From contig JAKOGI010001960.1 in the NCBI GenBank assembly GCA_029747015.1, positions 1-64,000 on the forward strand: DNA of 64,000 nucleotides, given 5' to 3'. Source of the DNA: Carnegiea gigantea. Lineage: Eukaryota; Streptophyta; Magnoliopsida; Caryophyllales; Cactaceae. The position numbers and the translations under genes are program-made. Numbering within the stretch: position 1 is the stretch's first letter; every line of letters begins with the position of its first letter. Below, piece after piece: positions 10,430-21,616 of this stretch. Under the pieces are notes generated by a model. That model saw nothing but the letters and a program-made list of their open reading frames with translations. It made no database searches and was not told the origin of the DNA.

Positions 10430-11880
10430 GCGTTTAGGACCAGACTTCCAAGTCAGCCTCTATAGACTCATAAGTCATCAAAGAACTTACAGACTTTCAA
10501 GTCATTCATTGCATAGACTCAAAGTCTTTCAAGTCACTCATTTTAGACTTTCAAGTCGATAAATCTAGGACTCTAAGTCAGCTTTTATAGGCTTCTGAGT
10601 TGAGAAACTCCCTCCAGGTTAGCTTCTACCGACACCTAAGTCGTTAAACTCTTACAAACTGGTAAGTCATCAAAGTTTCAGACTCCTAACTCAGCAAAGT
10701 AAAAGACTATCAAGTCATTTAAATTCAAGACTCCTAAGTCATTAAATTTTATAAACTCCTAAGTTATCACATTTGTAGATTTTCAAGTCACTTGTATTAA
10801 ACTTCCAAGTTAACAAACTCCAAGACTCCTAAGTCAACGTAATTGTATGCTTGCAAGGCATATCTAAAAACTTTCAAATTAGCAAGTTAAAGACTTTCAA
10901 TTCCTAAGGCACAATAATTTCGACTCTCAAGTCATCCTTAAGGCTTCGAAATCCAAGTTTCTAGACTCTTAAGTCAGCACAGACTGTCAAGTCACCCACA
11001 GGATGCTCAACCTATCAAAATAAAAGACTTCCAAGTTGCCTTAGGACTATCAAGTCAACAAAATTACAAACCTTGAAGTGAATTTAACGACTCTCAAGTC
11101 ACCAACATGGTAGGCTCTAAAGTCATCAACGACATAAGCTCTCAAAGCTCTCAAATAATTAAAGCTTAAAGATTCTCAAGTCATCTAAGTTATCGACTCA
11201 CGAGTCAAACAAAGTTGTTGACTCTCAAGTTATTGAAGACTTTCAAGTCAACCTTATAGAACCTCAAGTCATTAATGTAATAGACTCTTAAGTCTTCAAA
11301 GTCAAAGACACCAAAGTAAAAGACTATCAAGTTAGTAGAATTCACGACTCCTAAGTCATCAAATCATGAAGACTCCTAAGTCATAAAACTCTCAAACTTC
11401 GAAGTCAATCCTGGCATACTCCCAAGTCACCAAATCTCGTGAACTTCCAATTTGATTTTGTAATACTTCAAAGTTGTTTCTTCAAGACTCCTAAGTCAAC
11501 AAAAGTACTTACCCTCAAGTTACTATGTAGACTCTAAAGTCATCAAAATTCAAGTCTCTCAAGAAATCAAAATTAAAAGACTACCAAGCCATCAAAGTTC
11601 TAGACTCTTAAATAAAGAAAGTTCTAAGATCCAAGTTATCAAACTTAATGACTCTCAAGTTTTCAAAGTTAAAGACTCCTAAGTCAACAAAATTATTGAC
11701 TCCAAAATTATTGACTCCCAAGTTACTAAATAGACTTCTAAGTCATCACGTTCGAGACTCTCAGTCAGTAAAGTAAAAGACTGTCAAGTCATTTTATCAA
11801 AGGTGTTGACTCATAAGTCACTAAGCGCATTTCCAAATCATACAAACAGACTTCAAACGGTCACCAAATTGTTGTAAACT
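10430..11880. repeat. Array of short GACT..AAGTC dyad repeats
   Basis: About 1.4 kb of degenerate units, 20-45 bp apart, of the form GACTYYCAAGTCATCAAA or GACTCCTAAGTCAACAAA. I counted about 35 copies of AAGTC by hand. Each full core is an inverted repeat: GACTT and AAGTC are reverse complements separated by a few bases. No reading frame stays open. It replaces the pol region of the element. Confidence 0.85.
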
Positions 11881-11899
11881 TCTACAACGCCTTCAAGTT

Positions 11900-12490
11900 G
11901 GGGCAACAGTAAGATCTCATCTGATCGAGTCAAGCCTCTGTCTGATCGAGGAAGTCAAGTCTGCACTTTTGATCGGAGAAGTTACATCTGTTGTCTAATT
12001 AGACGAGTTAAGCAGCTGTTTGATTGAAGGGGTCAAGTCTGCACTGTCTAACTAGAGGAGTCATGCCTCTGTATGATTGAAGGGGTCAAATCTGCACTGT
12101 TTGATCAGATGAGTCACATTTGCTGTCTGATTAGATGAGTCATGCCTCATCTGTCTGATCAAAGGAGCCAAGCTATTGTTTTCTGATTGGGATAGTTGCA
12201 TTGGCTGTCTGATTGGATGAGCCAAACCTTCTCTTTCTGATCAGAAGAGTCACCTTTGTGTCTGATAGAAGAAGTCAAGTCTTTGCTATCTAATCAGAGG
12301 AGTCAAACCTTCGCTTTCTAATTGGAGGAGCACATCTTGACTATCTGATTAGAGGGAGCACACTTTCCTTATTTGAATGTCTTCACTGTCTGATCGGAGG
12401 GGTAATATGTTCGCTATCTGACTGGAGAGGTTATGCCTTCACTATCTGAGCGGGGAAGTCATGCCTTCACAGATCTGATAGAAGAAGTCG
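11900..12490. repeat. Array of about 30-bp TCTGATYGGAGGAGTCA repeats
   Basis: Around 18-20 degenerate units with the core CTGATCGGAGGAGTCAAG followed by CCTTCGCT or TCTGCACT. It directly follows the GACT array but has a different unit; both share the GAGTCA/AAGTCA word, so a common origin is possible. Confidence 0.8.
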
Positions 12491-12900
12491 CGGTTAGAAG
12501 GAAAAAAATTCAAGTCGACGCCGGCTAGATTAAGTTAGAGAATCTTCTGTGAAGAATTGAACCTGCTAGGAGAAACGATTCCTGGTCTTAAAAGTCGACC
12601 TCACTTCACAATCTAAATAGAGGAGTCGCAGTAAGAAGGAGGAAATTAAAGTTGACCCCTACTAGATTAAGTGAGGGAGTTTCCTGTGAAGAATCGAATC
12701 TACAGTGAGAAATAAGTCCTTATTTTGAAAGTCAATCTCACTTCGTAATCTAATTGGAGGAGTTGTGACTAGAAGAAGAAATCTGAATCGATCCTAACTA
12801 TATTAAGCGAGCAAATCTCCCACGAAGAATCGAGTCTACATAGAGAAACTACTTCTCGTCTTAATAGTCATCTTCACTTGTGATCCAATAAGGGGAGCAG
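12490..12900. repeat. Three tandem units of about 138 bp
   Basis: Units begin near 12490, 12628 and 12766, each with GAAGGAAAAAAATT-like sequence, CTAGATTAAG, GTGAAGAATCGA, GAGAAAC, CTCACTTC and ending in GGAGGAGTCGC. The ends resemble the 30-bp unit to the left, so this is a higher-order repeat built around it. Confidence 0.75.
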
Positions 12901-13743
12901 TTGATTCAACAACTTCCTAAAAAAATGAAAAAAAGAAAGTATTAGTTTAAGTTCTCGAAACAAAAGGCAAAAGAGCGTAGAAAAAAGGGCCCTAAAAAAT
13001 GAAATATCAAAAGGTCGAAAAAAAAGAAAAAAGGGATGCAAAAAAAGGAGGCACAGGCAATCTAGTGGAGAAGGACACGAGAAAGTTGTAAATTGCGATG
13101 AAGTGTTGGTCTGATGAAGTGTTGGTCTCGAGCAATTTAACATTAAATTATCTTAGCACAACTTCTGCAAAAACGTCATGGTTGCTTTTTTTTTTATCTC
13201 TCTTCTCTTTGTGTAGTAGAACCAACCATGAGCGACAACACCACCAAGAATCAAATTGACATTACTGATTACAGAGTATAATGAAGAGAAAGTGGTGTCT
13301 AATTTCTGGCTAACTGCAATAAAGACTCGGGAGATTTTAGAAGAAGTGATTACAGAGTATGATGAATTGACAATAGCCTGAAAGGCGAATTTATACCAAT
13401 TGTCGAGAAAATTATTGATAGAATTTTATCTGAATTTGTTGATAAAATTGTATCCCTCTAAGTTGTTGATAAAATTTATCACAATTTGTTGATAGAGTTC
13501 TATCCCTTTAAATTGTTGATAAAATTTACCACAAGTTGTTGATGGAATTTTATCATAAAACTATAAGATAAATTATCTTCAAAAAAAAAAGGTGTGGTCT
13601 ACCAAGTCGCCAAATTATTTGGCCAAAAAAAGAGGAAAAAAAGAGGAAGCCCACAAAAAAAGAGCTCCGATCATTAGCATTTTTCAGCTTTCCGAGACTC
13701 AACCGCTTTAAACACTCGAGATTCATGTGCGCGTCTGACTCTC
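12901..13743. other. A-rich noncoding segment with a small GTTGATAAAATT repeat
   Basis: A-rich low-complexity sequence (12910-13040), then around 13411-13570 six or so copies of TTGTTGATAAAATTT-like words. A minus-strand open frame here is a shadow of the A runs. No gene is supported. Confidence 0.6.
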
Positions 13744-13755
13744 GAAGGGGGCATT
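13744..13755 (+). promoter_or_regulatory. Polypurine tract of the gag-only element
   Basis: GAAGGGGGCATT directly precedes the TGTAGG start of the 3' LTR, as expected for plus-strand priming, and confirms plus orientation. Confidence 0.7.
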
Positions 13756-14517
13756 TGTAGGAGGTAAAAATTTGCTAACAAAGCACATGTCGAATCCTAT
13801 AAAATAAAATAATTTTTATTTGGCCAATGAGGAGCTGCCACGTCTAAAATTGGTTTTGTCGAGCCATTTAAGTGGAATTAAATTCTGGCCAATTATTGCA
13901 TTAAATAGTGATTATTTCTTTACTTAAAATAAAAAGATGATGCCTAAATTATGGGCCTAAGCCCAAAGCCCGACACAAAACCTTAGCATGGAAGCCTATA
14001 AATAGGGGCACTGCAGCGACCAAATCACCAATTGTTGACCTCCAGCTACCAAGTGACAAGGATCAAGGTCAGCTACCTCAATATCTTCTGCAACCTTAAA
14101 TTGAAGTTTACTTTAGACTTCTTCATTTAGTTCATCGATCGAGATCAAACAACCTTGCCCTCACATCGATTAATCTGTTCAACTACATTTAGGCTCAACA
14201 TTGTAGAATTCAAACTCTCAAACTGCAAGCAACATCCAGCTATCAAGCGAGAAGAATGAAAGACGTGCAAGCTTCAGAAACAGCAATCAATCATTTGTAG
14301 ATCAAGACCAAGAACCATTCAGAGTTCTTCAGTTGATTTGTATCAATCGAGATCAAACGGTTATGCCCTCGAATCACTCAGGTCACTAGGAGATCGAATA
14401 AGTGGAATGCTGCAGTTGTATTTAATTCAGAGATTGTGCTCATATATACAATATTAATACAAAATTAAATTTGTTTCTCAATTTCTTGTTATTTTAGGCT
14501 TGAAATTTATGCTTACG
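13756..14517 (+). repeat. 3' LTR of the gag-only element
   Basis: Starts TGTAGGAGGTAAAAA and ends ..GCTTACG, one base off the usual CA; followed at once by the ATTAT duplication (14518-14522). A TATA box lies at 13997-14005. See the 5' LTR for the alignment. Confidence 0.85.
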
Positions 14518-14522
14518 ATTAT

Positions 14523-14728
14523 ATTCAGAGATTTTTTTTTTACTGCTTCTATTTCTATCTTTCTTATCTTCCTCTCCCTTCTCTCTTTTTACTCAGCTTG
14601 CTGGCTCGGATCCTTTCAAATCCCAATCGGGTTCTCATTACTGTGGGCTCTACCCGGTTTTGGGCATGCTGCTGGGCCCACATTGGGTTGCTCGCGATTT
14701 GCTAGTTAGTCTCTTTTCCCCCCTTCTT

Positions 14729-14805
<77 letters not shown>

Positions 14806-15090
14806 TTAGTTTAACAAAAGAAAAAAGACAGGAAGATGCGTAGAAATTAATTGGATCAGACCAATTAGCCTCCCACCTATCCGCATTACGGAATCAGGCT
14901 ATTATAGTTCATGTTATTTGGGCATAGCATGTGCCTTTTGAGCCTATTATGGGCTAAGAGTTAGCAACCTTATAAGCAACCTGCTACGGGCTTTCTTGCG
15001 AGCTACTTAGGCATAATACTTTTTTAACTAATCGAGGATTGTATACTAGTCATATTTTTCTCTATCTAGATTTGCTAATTTTACTGCTCC
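14523..15090. other. Tat 3' noncoding sequence with a (TC)n microsatellite
   Basis: Continuation of the Tat element after the inserted gag-only element. It contains an uninterrupted TC run at 14731-14799 (about 34 units), then AT-rich sequence with no recognisable frame up to the end of the integrase remnant. Confidence 0.7.
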
Positions 15091-16060
15091 TCCCGACAGA
15101 ATTTTTTAATTATGAATGGCCCTATCCAATTGGGCCGAATTTTCCACTGGGATCCTGTATGGGAGCCCTGATTTCTTTCAGCACCATGTCTCTTTCTTAG
15201 AGGTCCCTGGGCCTCACCTTTTTATTAAAGGCTCTCGAGATCTGAGCTTAGCAAAGTTGAACATTGTACAAAGACTGTAACCTCTTTTCATCCATAATTT
15301 CTAACTCCTCATATCAAGCCCTTGCCCATTGCGATATTGGGACATGACTTTCTGCTATTATCCTTAGTGAGGGAATGGCGTTTTCAATTAGTAGTACTGC
15401 TTTTATTCTGTATACTAGAGAGTAAGGGGTTGCTTCAGTCAAAGATCGAATCGAGGTTCGATATCCCAAGGGGCAGACGATAGCTTGTCTAGCCAATCAT
15501 TACAATTTTCAGCCATTTTCTCAATTATTCTTTGTACGTGCTTGTTGGCAGCTTCGACAGCTCCATTTACCTACAGTCGATATGGGAAGATTTGTGCTGG
15601 ATTTTATACTTTTCTAATAAGCTAGCCAACGCTTTCTTAAAGTGACTATCCTAATTGCTCATCAACTCATGCAGACATAAGATGTTGTGAATGATGAATT
15701 TTGCCATGTGCTTTGAGGTGATCTTGGCATAAAAGGCTGCTGCCATCGATTTTGTGAAGTAGTTGATTGCTACAAGCACATATTCATGGCCTCCAGTTCA
15801 TTTAGTGGTTATCCTTCCAATCATGTCGATTCCCCAGACTAGAAAAGGCCATGGAGAAGTTAACATGGAAAGGAAAGAGGGTGGCTGATGCTTTAGGTTT
15901 GCATATACTTGGCATGTGTGGAATCTTCTTACATATACTTGACAGTCAGCCTCCATGGTAGACCAGTAGTATCCTAACCATTGAGCCTTCTTTGCTAGCA
16001 TGTAATTGTTTATGTGCAGTTCGTATTGTGCACCATGGAGTTCTTTCATTATCTCCCGAG
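15090..16060 (-). pseudogene. Tat integrase remnant
   Basis: Reading minus from 16049: MKELHGAQYELHINNYMLAKK, then YYWSTMEADCQVYVRRFHTC, matching the zinc-binding H..H..C..C head of Tat integrases, and PWPFLVWGIDMIGRI at the catalytic core start (Asp in GIDMIG). Further on, in shifting frames, come ATNYFTKSMAAA, the TPYSLVYRIKAVLLIENAIPSLRI block (15314-15496) and a final QWKIRPNWIGPFIIK near 15130 (WEGPY-like end of the C-terminal domain). Several stops and frameshifts make it inactive. It would have inserted element DNA into the chromosome. Confidence 0.78.
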
Positions 16061-16239
16061 ACTCTTCATGGTTGACGTAAAGTAATTAATACCAATGTTG
16101 GTTTTTTATACAATTTCTCTTGATCCTCCAAGTACTGTAAATCTAACATCTACAATGCTTGTTGGGCTTTCGAGGAGGGCCTAGGTGGATATTCCTTTTT
16201 TGTTGGGTACTTGCAGATGCCATAATACCAAGCATTGAC

Positions 16240-16700
16240 GTTAACATATCATACTTTTATTACATAATAATGTTCGGGTTTATCCCTCTTTTTTACTACT
16301 AATGACATGGAATGGATGTTGCTTGGGATATTAATCACTGAGGCTAACTTTCCTAAGGCATCGATAAACTGATTCTCCTCATGGGGAAAGTACGTATATG
16401 TGATGTGAGTAAAGTTCTTGACGAGTTCAACCAAGTGGGCTTGGTATGGTGCTAAGGAATTACTCCTTATCTTCCACCTTTGTGATATTTGGTTAATTAT
16501 GAGGTAGAATCACCATGTACTCTTACGTTCTTGACCCCTATTTCCACGACAAGCTGTAACCTAATGATGCAAGCCTTGCATTCAGTGACATTGTTAGTAA
16601 GTCGAGTTCAACAAAGATCGGGGTGTGTGCCCTTCAGGAGATACAAAGAGGACACTTGCTCTGAATCCCTTTTGATTTGAGGCCTTGTCAAAGTACATCG
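16240..16700 (-). pseudogene. Second (archaeal-type) RNase H of the Tat element
   Basis: Minus-strand pieces read NQISQRWKIRSNSLAPYQ and then VELVKNFTHITYTYFPHEEN with QFIDALGKLAS, the characteristic end of the additional RNase H (REENQxADALAxLAS) that only Tat-clade elements carry between the standard RNase H and integrase. The upstream catalytic part is frame-broken. Presence of this domain is the main reason for the Tat assignment. Confidence 0.72.
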
Positions 16701-16719
16701 CCCACATATCCTCTTCTAC

Positions 16720-17060
16720 TTAAGGAACCCCTTCATCTAAAAAATCAAAGGTCTCTTCCTCTTGATCTTCAGTTGGTAGATCTGCTAAGAAATTGGATAC
16801 AACCCTTCCTTTGATGGATTTCTGTGGAAGATAATGGAGGTTGAATTTAGATAACATAACTATCCACCTAGCCACTTGTCTATTGATCACTGGCCACTGT
16901 AGTAAGTATTTTATGGAGTTCATGGGTGCTATCACATGTATTGTATGGGTCAACATATAATGTCTAAGCTTCTTGGATACCTATACTAATGTAAGGGTAG
17001 CTTTTTCTAATGGAGAAGACCGACTATCATATTCAAGGAATTTCTTACTTAAATAATAGA
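16720..17060 (-). pseudogene. RNase H remnant of the Tat element
   Basis: The open piece from 16956 reads HVIAPMNSIKYLLQWPVINR then QVARWIVMLSKFNLHYLPQK and SNFLADLP, matching the end of the Gypsy RNase H (connection to the tether) in Tat elements. Just upstream the minus strand keeps KFLEYDSRSSPLEKAT-like sequence in another frame. Catalytic residues cannot be checked because of frameshifts. Confidence 0.7.
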
Positions 17061-18300
17061 CTACTCTTTCTTCCCCGTCAATTTTCTATGCTAGTATGGT
17101 GCTCATTGCTATTGTAGTGGTCATGAGGTAATGCCTGGTTCTAGTGGAACTAACACTGGCATGTGAGAGAGGTATTCCTTGATCTTATCGAATGCTTCTT
17201 GGTACTCTTCGTCCCATTGTGGTTGAACTCCTTTCTTCAATTCCTTAAAAATGGGCTCACATATCATGGTTACCCTATATATGAGGTGGCTAATGCATTG
17301 TAGGTGCCTTAAAAATCCATGTATTTCCTTTTCGCCTTCAGAGATGACATCTCCTAGATGGCTTTGATTTTTGAAGGATCAACGTCGATTCCTCTTAGAC
17401 TAACCACATATCCTAGCAGCTTGCCAAAGGTGACCCCTAATGCACATTTTTATAGGTCCAGATGTATGTTATACTTCCTCAATCTCATAAAGAACTTCTG
17501 TAGGGTTGGGACATGGCTCGCTCTTTCCTTAGATTTTATAATCATGTCATCTACATACACCTCTGCTTCCTTATGCATGAGGTCATGCAATAAGGTAGTG
17601 GTAGTCCTTTGATATGTTGCCCCAGTATTTTGCAACCCAAATGTCATCATATTGTAGCAATAAGTTCTCCAAAGGGTGATGAAGGCATTCTTTTCTAAAT
17701 CTTCATTGGCCATTTTGATATGATTGTATCCAGCATACCCATCCATAAGTGATAGGAGGGCATGAATAGCGGTGTTGTCAATAAGAACATCTATATGTGG
17801 CAAAGCAAAGTTATCTTTTGGACTTGTCTTGTTAAGATCCCTAAAGTCTATGCACATGTGTACACTTCCATCCTTCTTAGGGACTGGGACTATGCTTGCT
17901 ACCCATTGGGGTACTAAGCAACCCTGATAAAGCCAGTATCCAACTATTTTTGAACTTCATCCTTTATCTTCAGAGGCCATTCTGGCTTCATTCTATTGAG
18001 CGTCCACTTTACTAATTTAGCTATATCTTGATCTATGCCTGACATGTCTTTATAAGACTAGTGAATTCATCTATGAACTCCCTTAGAAGTGAAATGAATT
18101 CTTCCTACTCTTTAGGGGTTTAGGATTTTCCTATTTTAATTTCTCAGGGTTCTTTAGTTTTCCCCAAATTAATTATTACAAAATCCTTGATTGTGGAAGT
18201 TCGGTTTTCATCATCTTCCACAACTTCAATTAAGTCTTTTGGGTTTGTTTCTTCATTTTCATCTTTATTAGAGGCAAAACATTTAGAAGGAGAGGAATGA
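17060..18300 (-). pseudogene. Tat reverse transcriptase remnant
   Basis: The open stretch 17857-17450 starts MCIDFRDLNKTSPKDNFALP, continues with SLMDGYAGYNHIKM and MTFGLQNTGATYQR and contains the catalytic YVDDMIIKSK box, so the palm is readable. Upstream frames give KPEWPLKIKDE-like sequence, downstream GKLLGYVVSLRGIDVDPSK, the thumb-proximal motif of Tat RTs. Stops and frameshifts occur on both sides. The upstream end runs into the Tekay insertion at 18440. Confidence 0.8.
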
Positions 18301-18439
18301 GATAAGTCCTAAGCAAAAGAATTCATCTTATTGAAATCAGAAATTAGTACATCTAATAGAGAATTGGCAAAAACAAAAGACTAACTCTTAGACTCTATCC
18401 TAAGTCCCATACTAGACCCTCCGACAGCTATAATGAAGA

Positions 18440-18444
18440 CTTTT
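18440..18444. repeat. Flanking CTTTT, left side of the Tekay compound
   Basis: CTTTT directly precedes the TGTAAAACC LTR start and is repeated at 42316-42320 directly after the last LTR base. It is consistent with a 5-bp target duplication of the outer boundaries, though T-rich sequence makes chance agreement easier. Confidence 0.7.
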
Positions 18445-18532
18445 TGTAAAACCTCAGAAATTAAGGTTGTGATAATGGTATGTCGCGGCATAGTGAAGTT
18501 TCAGGGACGAAACTTTCTTAAGTAGGATAGTA
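18445..18532 (+). repeat. 88-bp unit carrying an internal copy of the 3' polypurine-tract junction
   Basis: TGTAAAACC..GAAATT opens the unit and GGGACGAAACTTTCTTAAG..TAGTA closes it, followed by a second TGTAAAA start. The same 88-bp unit is at 39332-39419. Its closing part copies the sequence that precedes the 3' LTR (39295-39331). Confidence 0.8.
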
Positions 18533-21510
18533 TGTAAAATCCCGAAAATTCGACTCGAAAATTATGTCCAGTTGGACCGACCTAGGCCCAAATCAATCCA
18601 AGTCAATGCCAATGAGTCCTCGTGAAATTTGTTTCATCTAAGGGGGCTTCTAATAAATTTTCTTAATATATTTTTGGGAAGTTTTTAAAATCCCCAAAAT
18701 TTCCCTTTCTGATTTTTTTTTAAAAACTCCCAATGCTACCATTACTATGGGTATAGTTATTAACATTGTTATTATTATTTTATTACTAATATCCTATTAT
18801 CATTATTATTATTTAAAAAAAAGGGAACCCTAAACCCCCTTTTCAGCCGCCCCCCTCTCTTTTTAAAAAAAAATAATTTAAAAAAAATTTTGAAAGTTGG
18901 TTTTTCCCTCCTCACGTAAACCCTTTTTTTAGTCCCCAACCCTAACCTCCCCTCCCCATTTCTCTCTCACATCTAGCTCTCTCTCTCTCTCCCCCCCTCT
19001 CTCTCTACACCTTTGCACTGCCGCCTGGCCACCGCCCGACCGCCCCAGTGCCGCCACACTCCACCGGCCCATTCCCTTTGTATTGGTAAAAGAAAGCCAA
19101 GTAATAAATGGATTCATGCACTCCATGCATCCAAAACCCCCATTTTTAAATCTCCTTATTTTATAATTTTTAAGACCATTGCAAATGAAGATTTTGACAT
19201 AACTTTCATTATTTTCTCAGCACTTTCGGCGTTGAATTTGAACGAAAGAGGAGCTTCCCTCGAACTAGATCCGATTTCGACTAAAGGTACTAGTAACAAT
19301 GTTTTAATGTTGTTTTGTCTTTAGTCTCAGTACAGGTGGGTTCCTTTGGGATGGTTGGGTCTGGGCGAAGGTCTAAGGATATCTAACGTGTACGGGTATA
19401 TTTTTGGGTAACCCGAAACGAGCGAAAACCGTGTATAAAAGGGTCGAATATTTTGGACAGGATTCACACTGTTTTGGCTCGAATTTGAAAATTCGGTATA
19501 ATTATTCTGATCGCCCAAAAATTTTGCAATTTTTACAATAGTTAGTTAGGATGTGAAAATTTCGTCGGTTTTTGAATTGGACAAATAGGGGTTAAATTGA
19601 AAGAGTTATGGCCGAAATACCGAGCACTGTCAAAACCGGGAACTGCAGGTATAGGGTGCGGTTTTTGAATTTTTAGACTTAATTACATTACGAATTTATA
19701 GACGTGCGGAACATGAAAGTTTTAATAGACAAAATTACCCATCTGGATTGGGCAAAAACGTGATTTTTGGAAGTCGGGAGAAAAAGTTATGAGGATGGAA
19801 ATTTAGGCTAAAAATCTAGGCAGAATCTGGGAGACAAAGTCTGGGCTATTTTACCCTCAATTTGGAAAATTTCCCTAGGCTGGTATGGATTGCTAAAAAT
19901 TGTGAAATTTACTGAGTAGGAGCCTCTAGATGTTCCAAATAACGTCATTTTCGAATTGAGTCATTTGGATAGTGTAACCAGGGTTTTGGTAAAAATTTCC
20001 CAGGACTACCCTGGAAAGGTAGTCACTGATATTTCTGAAAGAAGCAAAACTTTGACTAGGTTCGGGGTAGAACCGGGCCAAACTCTAAACATAGAAAAGA
20101 TAGAGGACGTTTCAGGGTTTCTAGATTGACCAAGAACACTAGAATTGGATGCCAGAAACAAAAGTTATAGCTTCTGGAATTTGGACCCAAAAAGTGGCCA
20201 GCCGAACCTTAACCAAGGATAGGGTTTCGGTTGAACCAAAGTCTAGGAATTTTTCTTATAAATTTGGGGGAGGCCCAAGGATGCCCTATATTAAATGTGG
20301 ACTGGCTATGGGCTATATGTGGGCCCAGATGTGGAGCCGTGAACTCCTACTAAAGTAACCGAGCCTGTAAATTTGTACGGTATCTAGGTAACAATCATGC
20401 CCTAACCCTTCCCCTGCATTGTTGAAACCATGAACGTTTTAAAAGTTAAGTAAGAATTTTTGGCATTTCTTTTCAAAACTGAAGGAACACTGGTGTATGA
20501 AAACTGTATAATGAAAACTGAAGGAACTCCTACTAAAGTGACTGCATAATGAAAACTGTATGTTCTGTTATGTCTGAAAGTTGAAACTTACCTTGTCATG
20601 AGAATTGAAATTTATTTCGATTGTGTTTGGAATTCCTGGATTTCTATTACGAGTTCTATGGGGGAAGGTGTTTGAATATGAATGAACTGATTATGCCAAG
20701 TTTATCTCCGATAAGAGGTAAGGACTCATTAATTAAAAAGAACTGAATGGGTTGAGTTAAATAGATTTGGATTGATTGAAGGCCATTACCTTCCCCCGGG
20801 TAACAAGTGCATGCATGTGAGCGGCCACGTACTCGGTTGAGACATGGGCCAGGACTATTGGTAACCATCCATAATGGCGGTAGGCCAAGAAATGATAAGC
20901 GGTAACCACATGAGAAGCGGTAGGCCAGGAATGAGTTGAGCGGCTGCGCTATGTCAGAGCGCAGGCCATGAGACCTACTGGGGTCGCTCACCCAAACGTT
21001 CACTGGAACAAATGCAATTTGAATTAAATTGTGGAATTATGATTTTGAAAGTGATGATCAAGGAAGATTGTGATAATGGGCTGTGTGCTTGGAAGACGTA
21101 TCATTGTTCCCTTCCCTCAAATGTTTTCAAAATGGATTTGTGTACGTCTTTGACTGTTAGGGGTGCTTGTTACTGAGTTTATCTCACTGCCATAAAATGT
21201 TTTGTTTTCAGGTGATCTAGCTATGCTTGGGGCTGGGGACTCGAAAGTAGGGCGAGATTTGAATACGGAATATGAATGAAATGAATGATAGAAGTTGTAA
21301 TAGACAATAGTTGATTTAATTTGTGATGTTAAAGTTTTGAACACTGTAAGGTTGACTTTTTTTGCGAAGACTTGGTATTAATTGTTAGACTTGATATCCA
21401 GCCTGGTGTTTCCAAGAAGGAAACACGGCGGTAACACCCCGTTTAGGTTTCCGCTGCATTTTCGTTAATAATGGTGTTTAATAGATTACTAGAGATCTAG
21501 GGGTGTTACA
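18445..21510 (+). repeat. LTR1 of the Tekay compound
   Basis: A 3066-bp LTR from TGTAAAACCTCAG to ..GGGGTGTTACA. The first 88 bp are an extra unit that itself ends in a polypurine-like GGGACGAAACTTTCTTAAG; a second LTR-like start, TGTAAAATCCCG, follows at 18533. Compared with LTR2, the first kilobase differs strongly (about 80% at best, with a roughly 100-bp extra block near 19085-19215), while the last kilobase is 91-95% alike. Short GCGGTAGGCCA repeats lie at 20870-20945. Open frames inside, such as the minus-strand one at 20656-21003, are not supported as genes. Confidence 0.82.
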
Positions 21511-21513
21511 AAG

Positions 21514-21526
21514 TGGTATCAGAGCC
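21514..21526 (+). promoter_or_regulatory. Primer-binding site (initiator tRNA-Met type)
   Basis: TGGTATCAGAGCC begins three bases after the LTR end. This word is the complement of the 3' end of plant initiator tRNA-Met and is the usual primer site for Tekay and SIRE elements. Confidence 0.85.
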
Positions 21527-21616
21527 AGGTTAACTGACCTGAAGGCTCGCTTAAAAGACAGAGAGTAATACTGTTTAATAACTTTAAAACTGGTAGACTT
21601 AAGGACTGCTTGGAGC

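Larger units (their letters stand above)
7892..14517 (+). mobile_element. Gag-only (TR-GAG-like) LTR retrotransposon
   Basis: A structurally complete 6.6-kb plus-strand element: LTR 7892-8723, primer-binding site from 8730, gag remnant 8807-10366, short-repeat arrays 10430-12900, polypurine tract 13744-13755, LTR 13756-14517, flanked by ATTAT. No protease, RT, RNase H or integrase is visible in any frame. This matches the non-autonomous TR-GAG type, which keeps gag and relies on a partner for pol. It inserted into the 3' region of the Tat element. The LTRs are about 90% alike by eye and gag is full of stops, so it is not recent. Confidence 0.82.

Noticed and set aside
10430..12490. Repeat array considered as a CRISPR-like array
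   Set aside because: Units are degenerate, spacing irregular, no conserved full repeat and no cas genes; the setting is plant nuclear DNA.
12874..13143. Minus-strand Phe/Leu-rich ORF that looks membrane-like
   Set aside because: It is the complement of A-rich low-complexity sequence inside the gag-only element; no conserved residues.
20656..21003. 115-codon minus-strand ORF, with a counterpart at 41450-41814
   Set aside because: Present in both LTRs only because the LTRs are homologous; broken in the second copy and without known motifs.
21511..21530. tRNA-like sequence at primer sites (also 28042, 54092, 62253)
   Set aside because: Only the 12-13 base primer-binding word is present; there is no tRNA gene.
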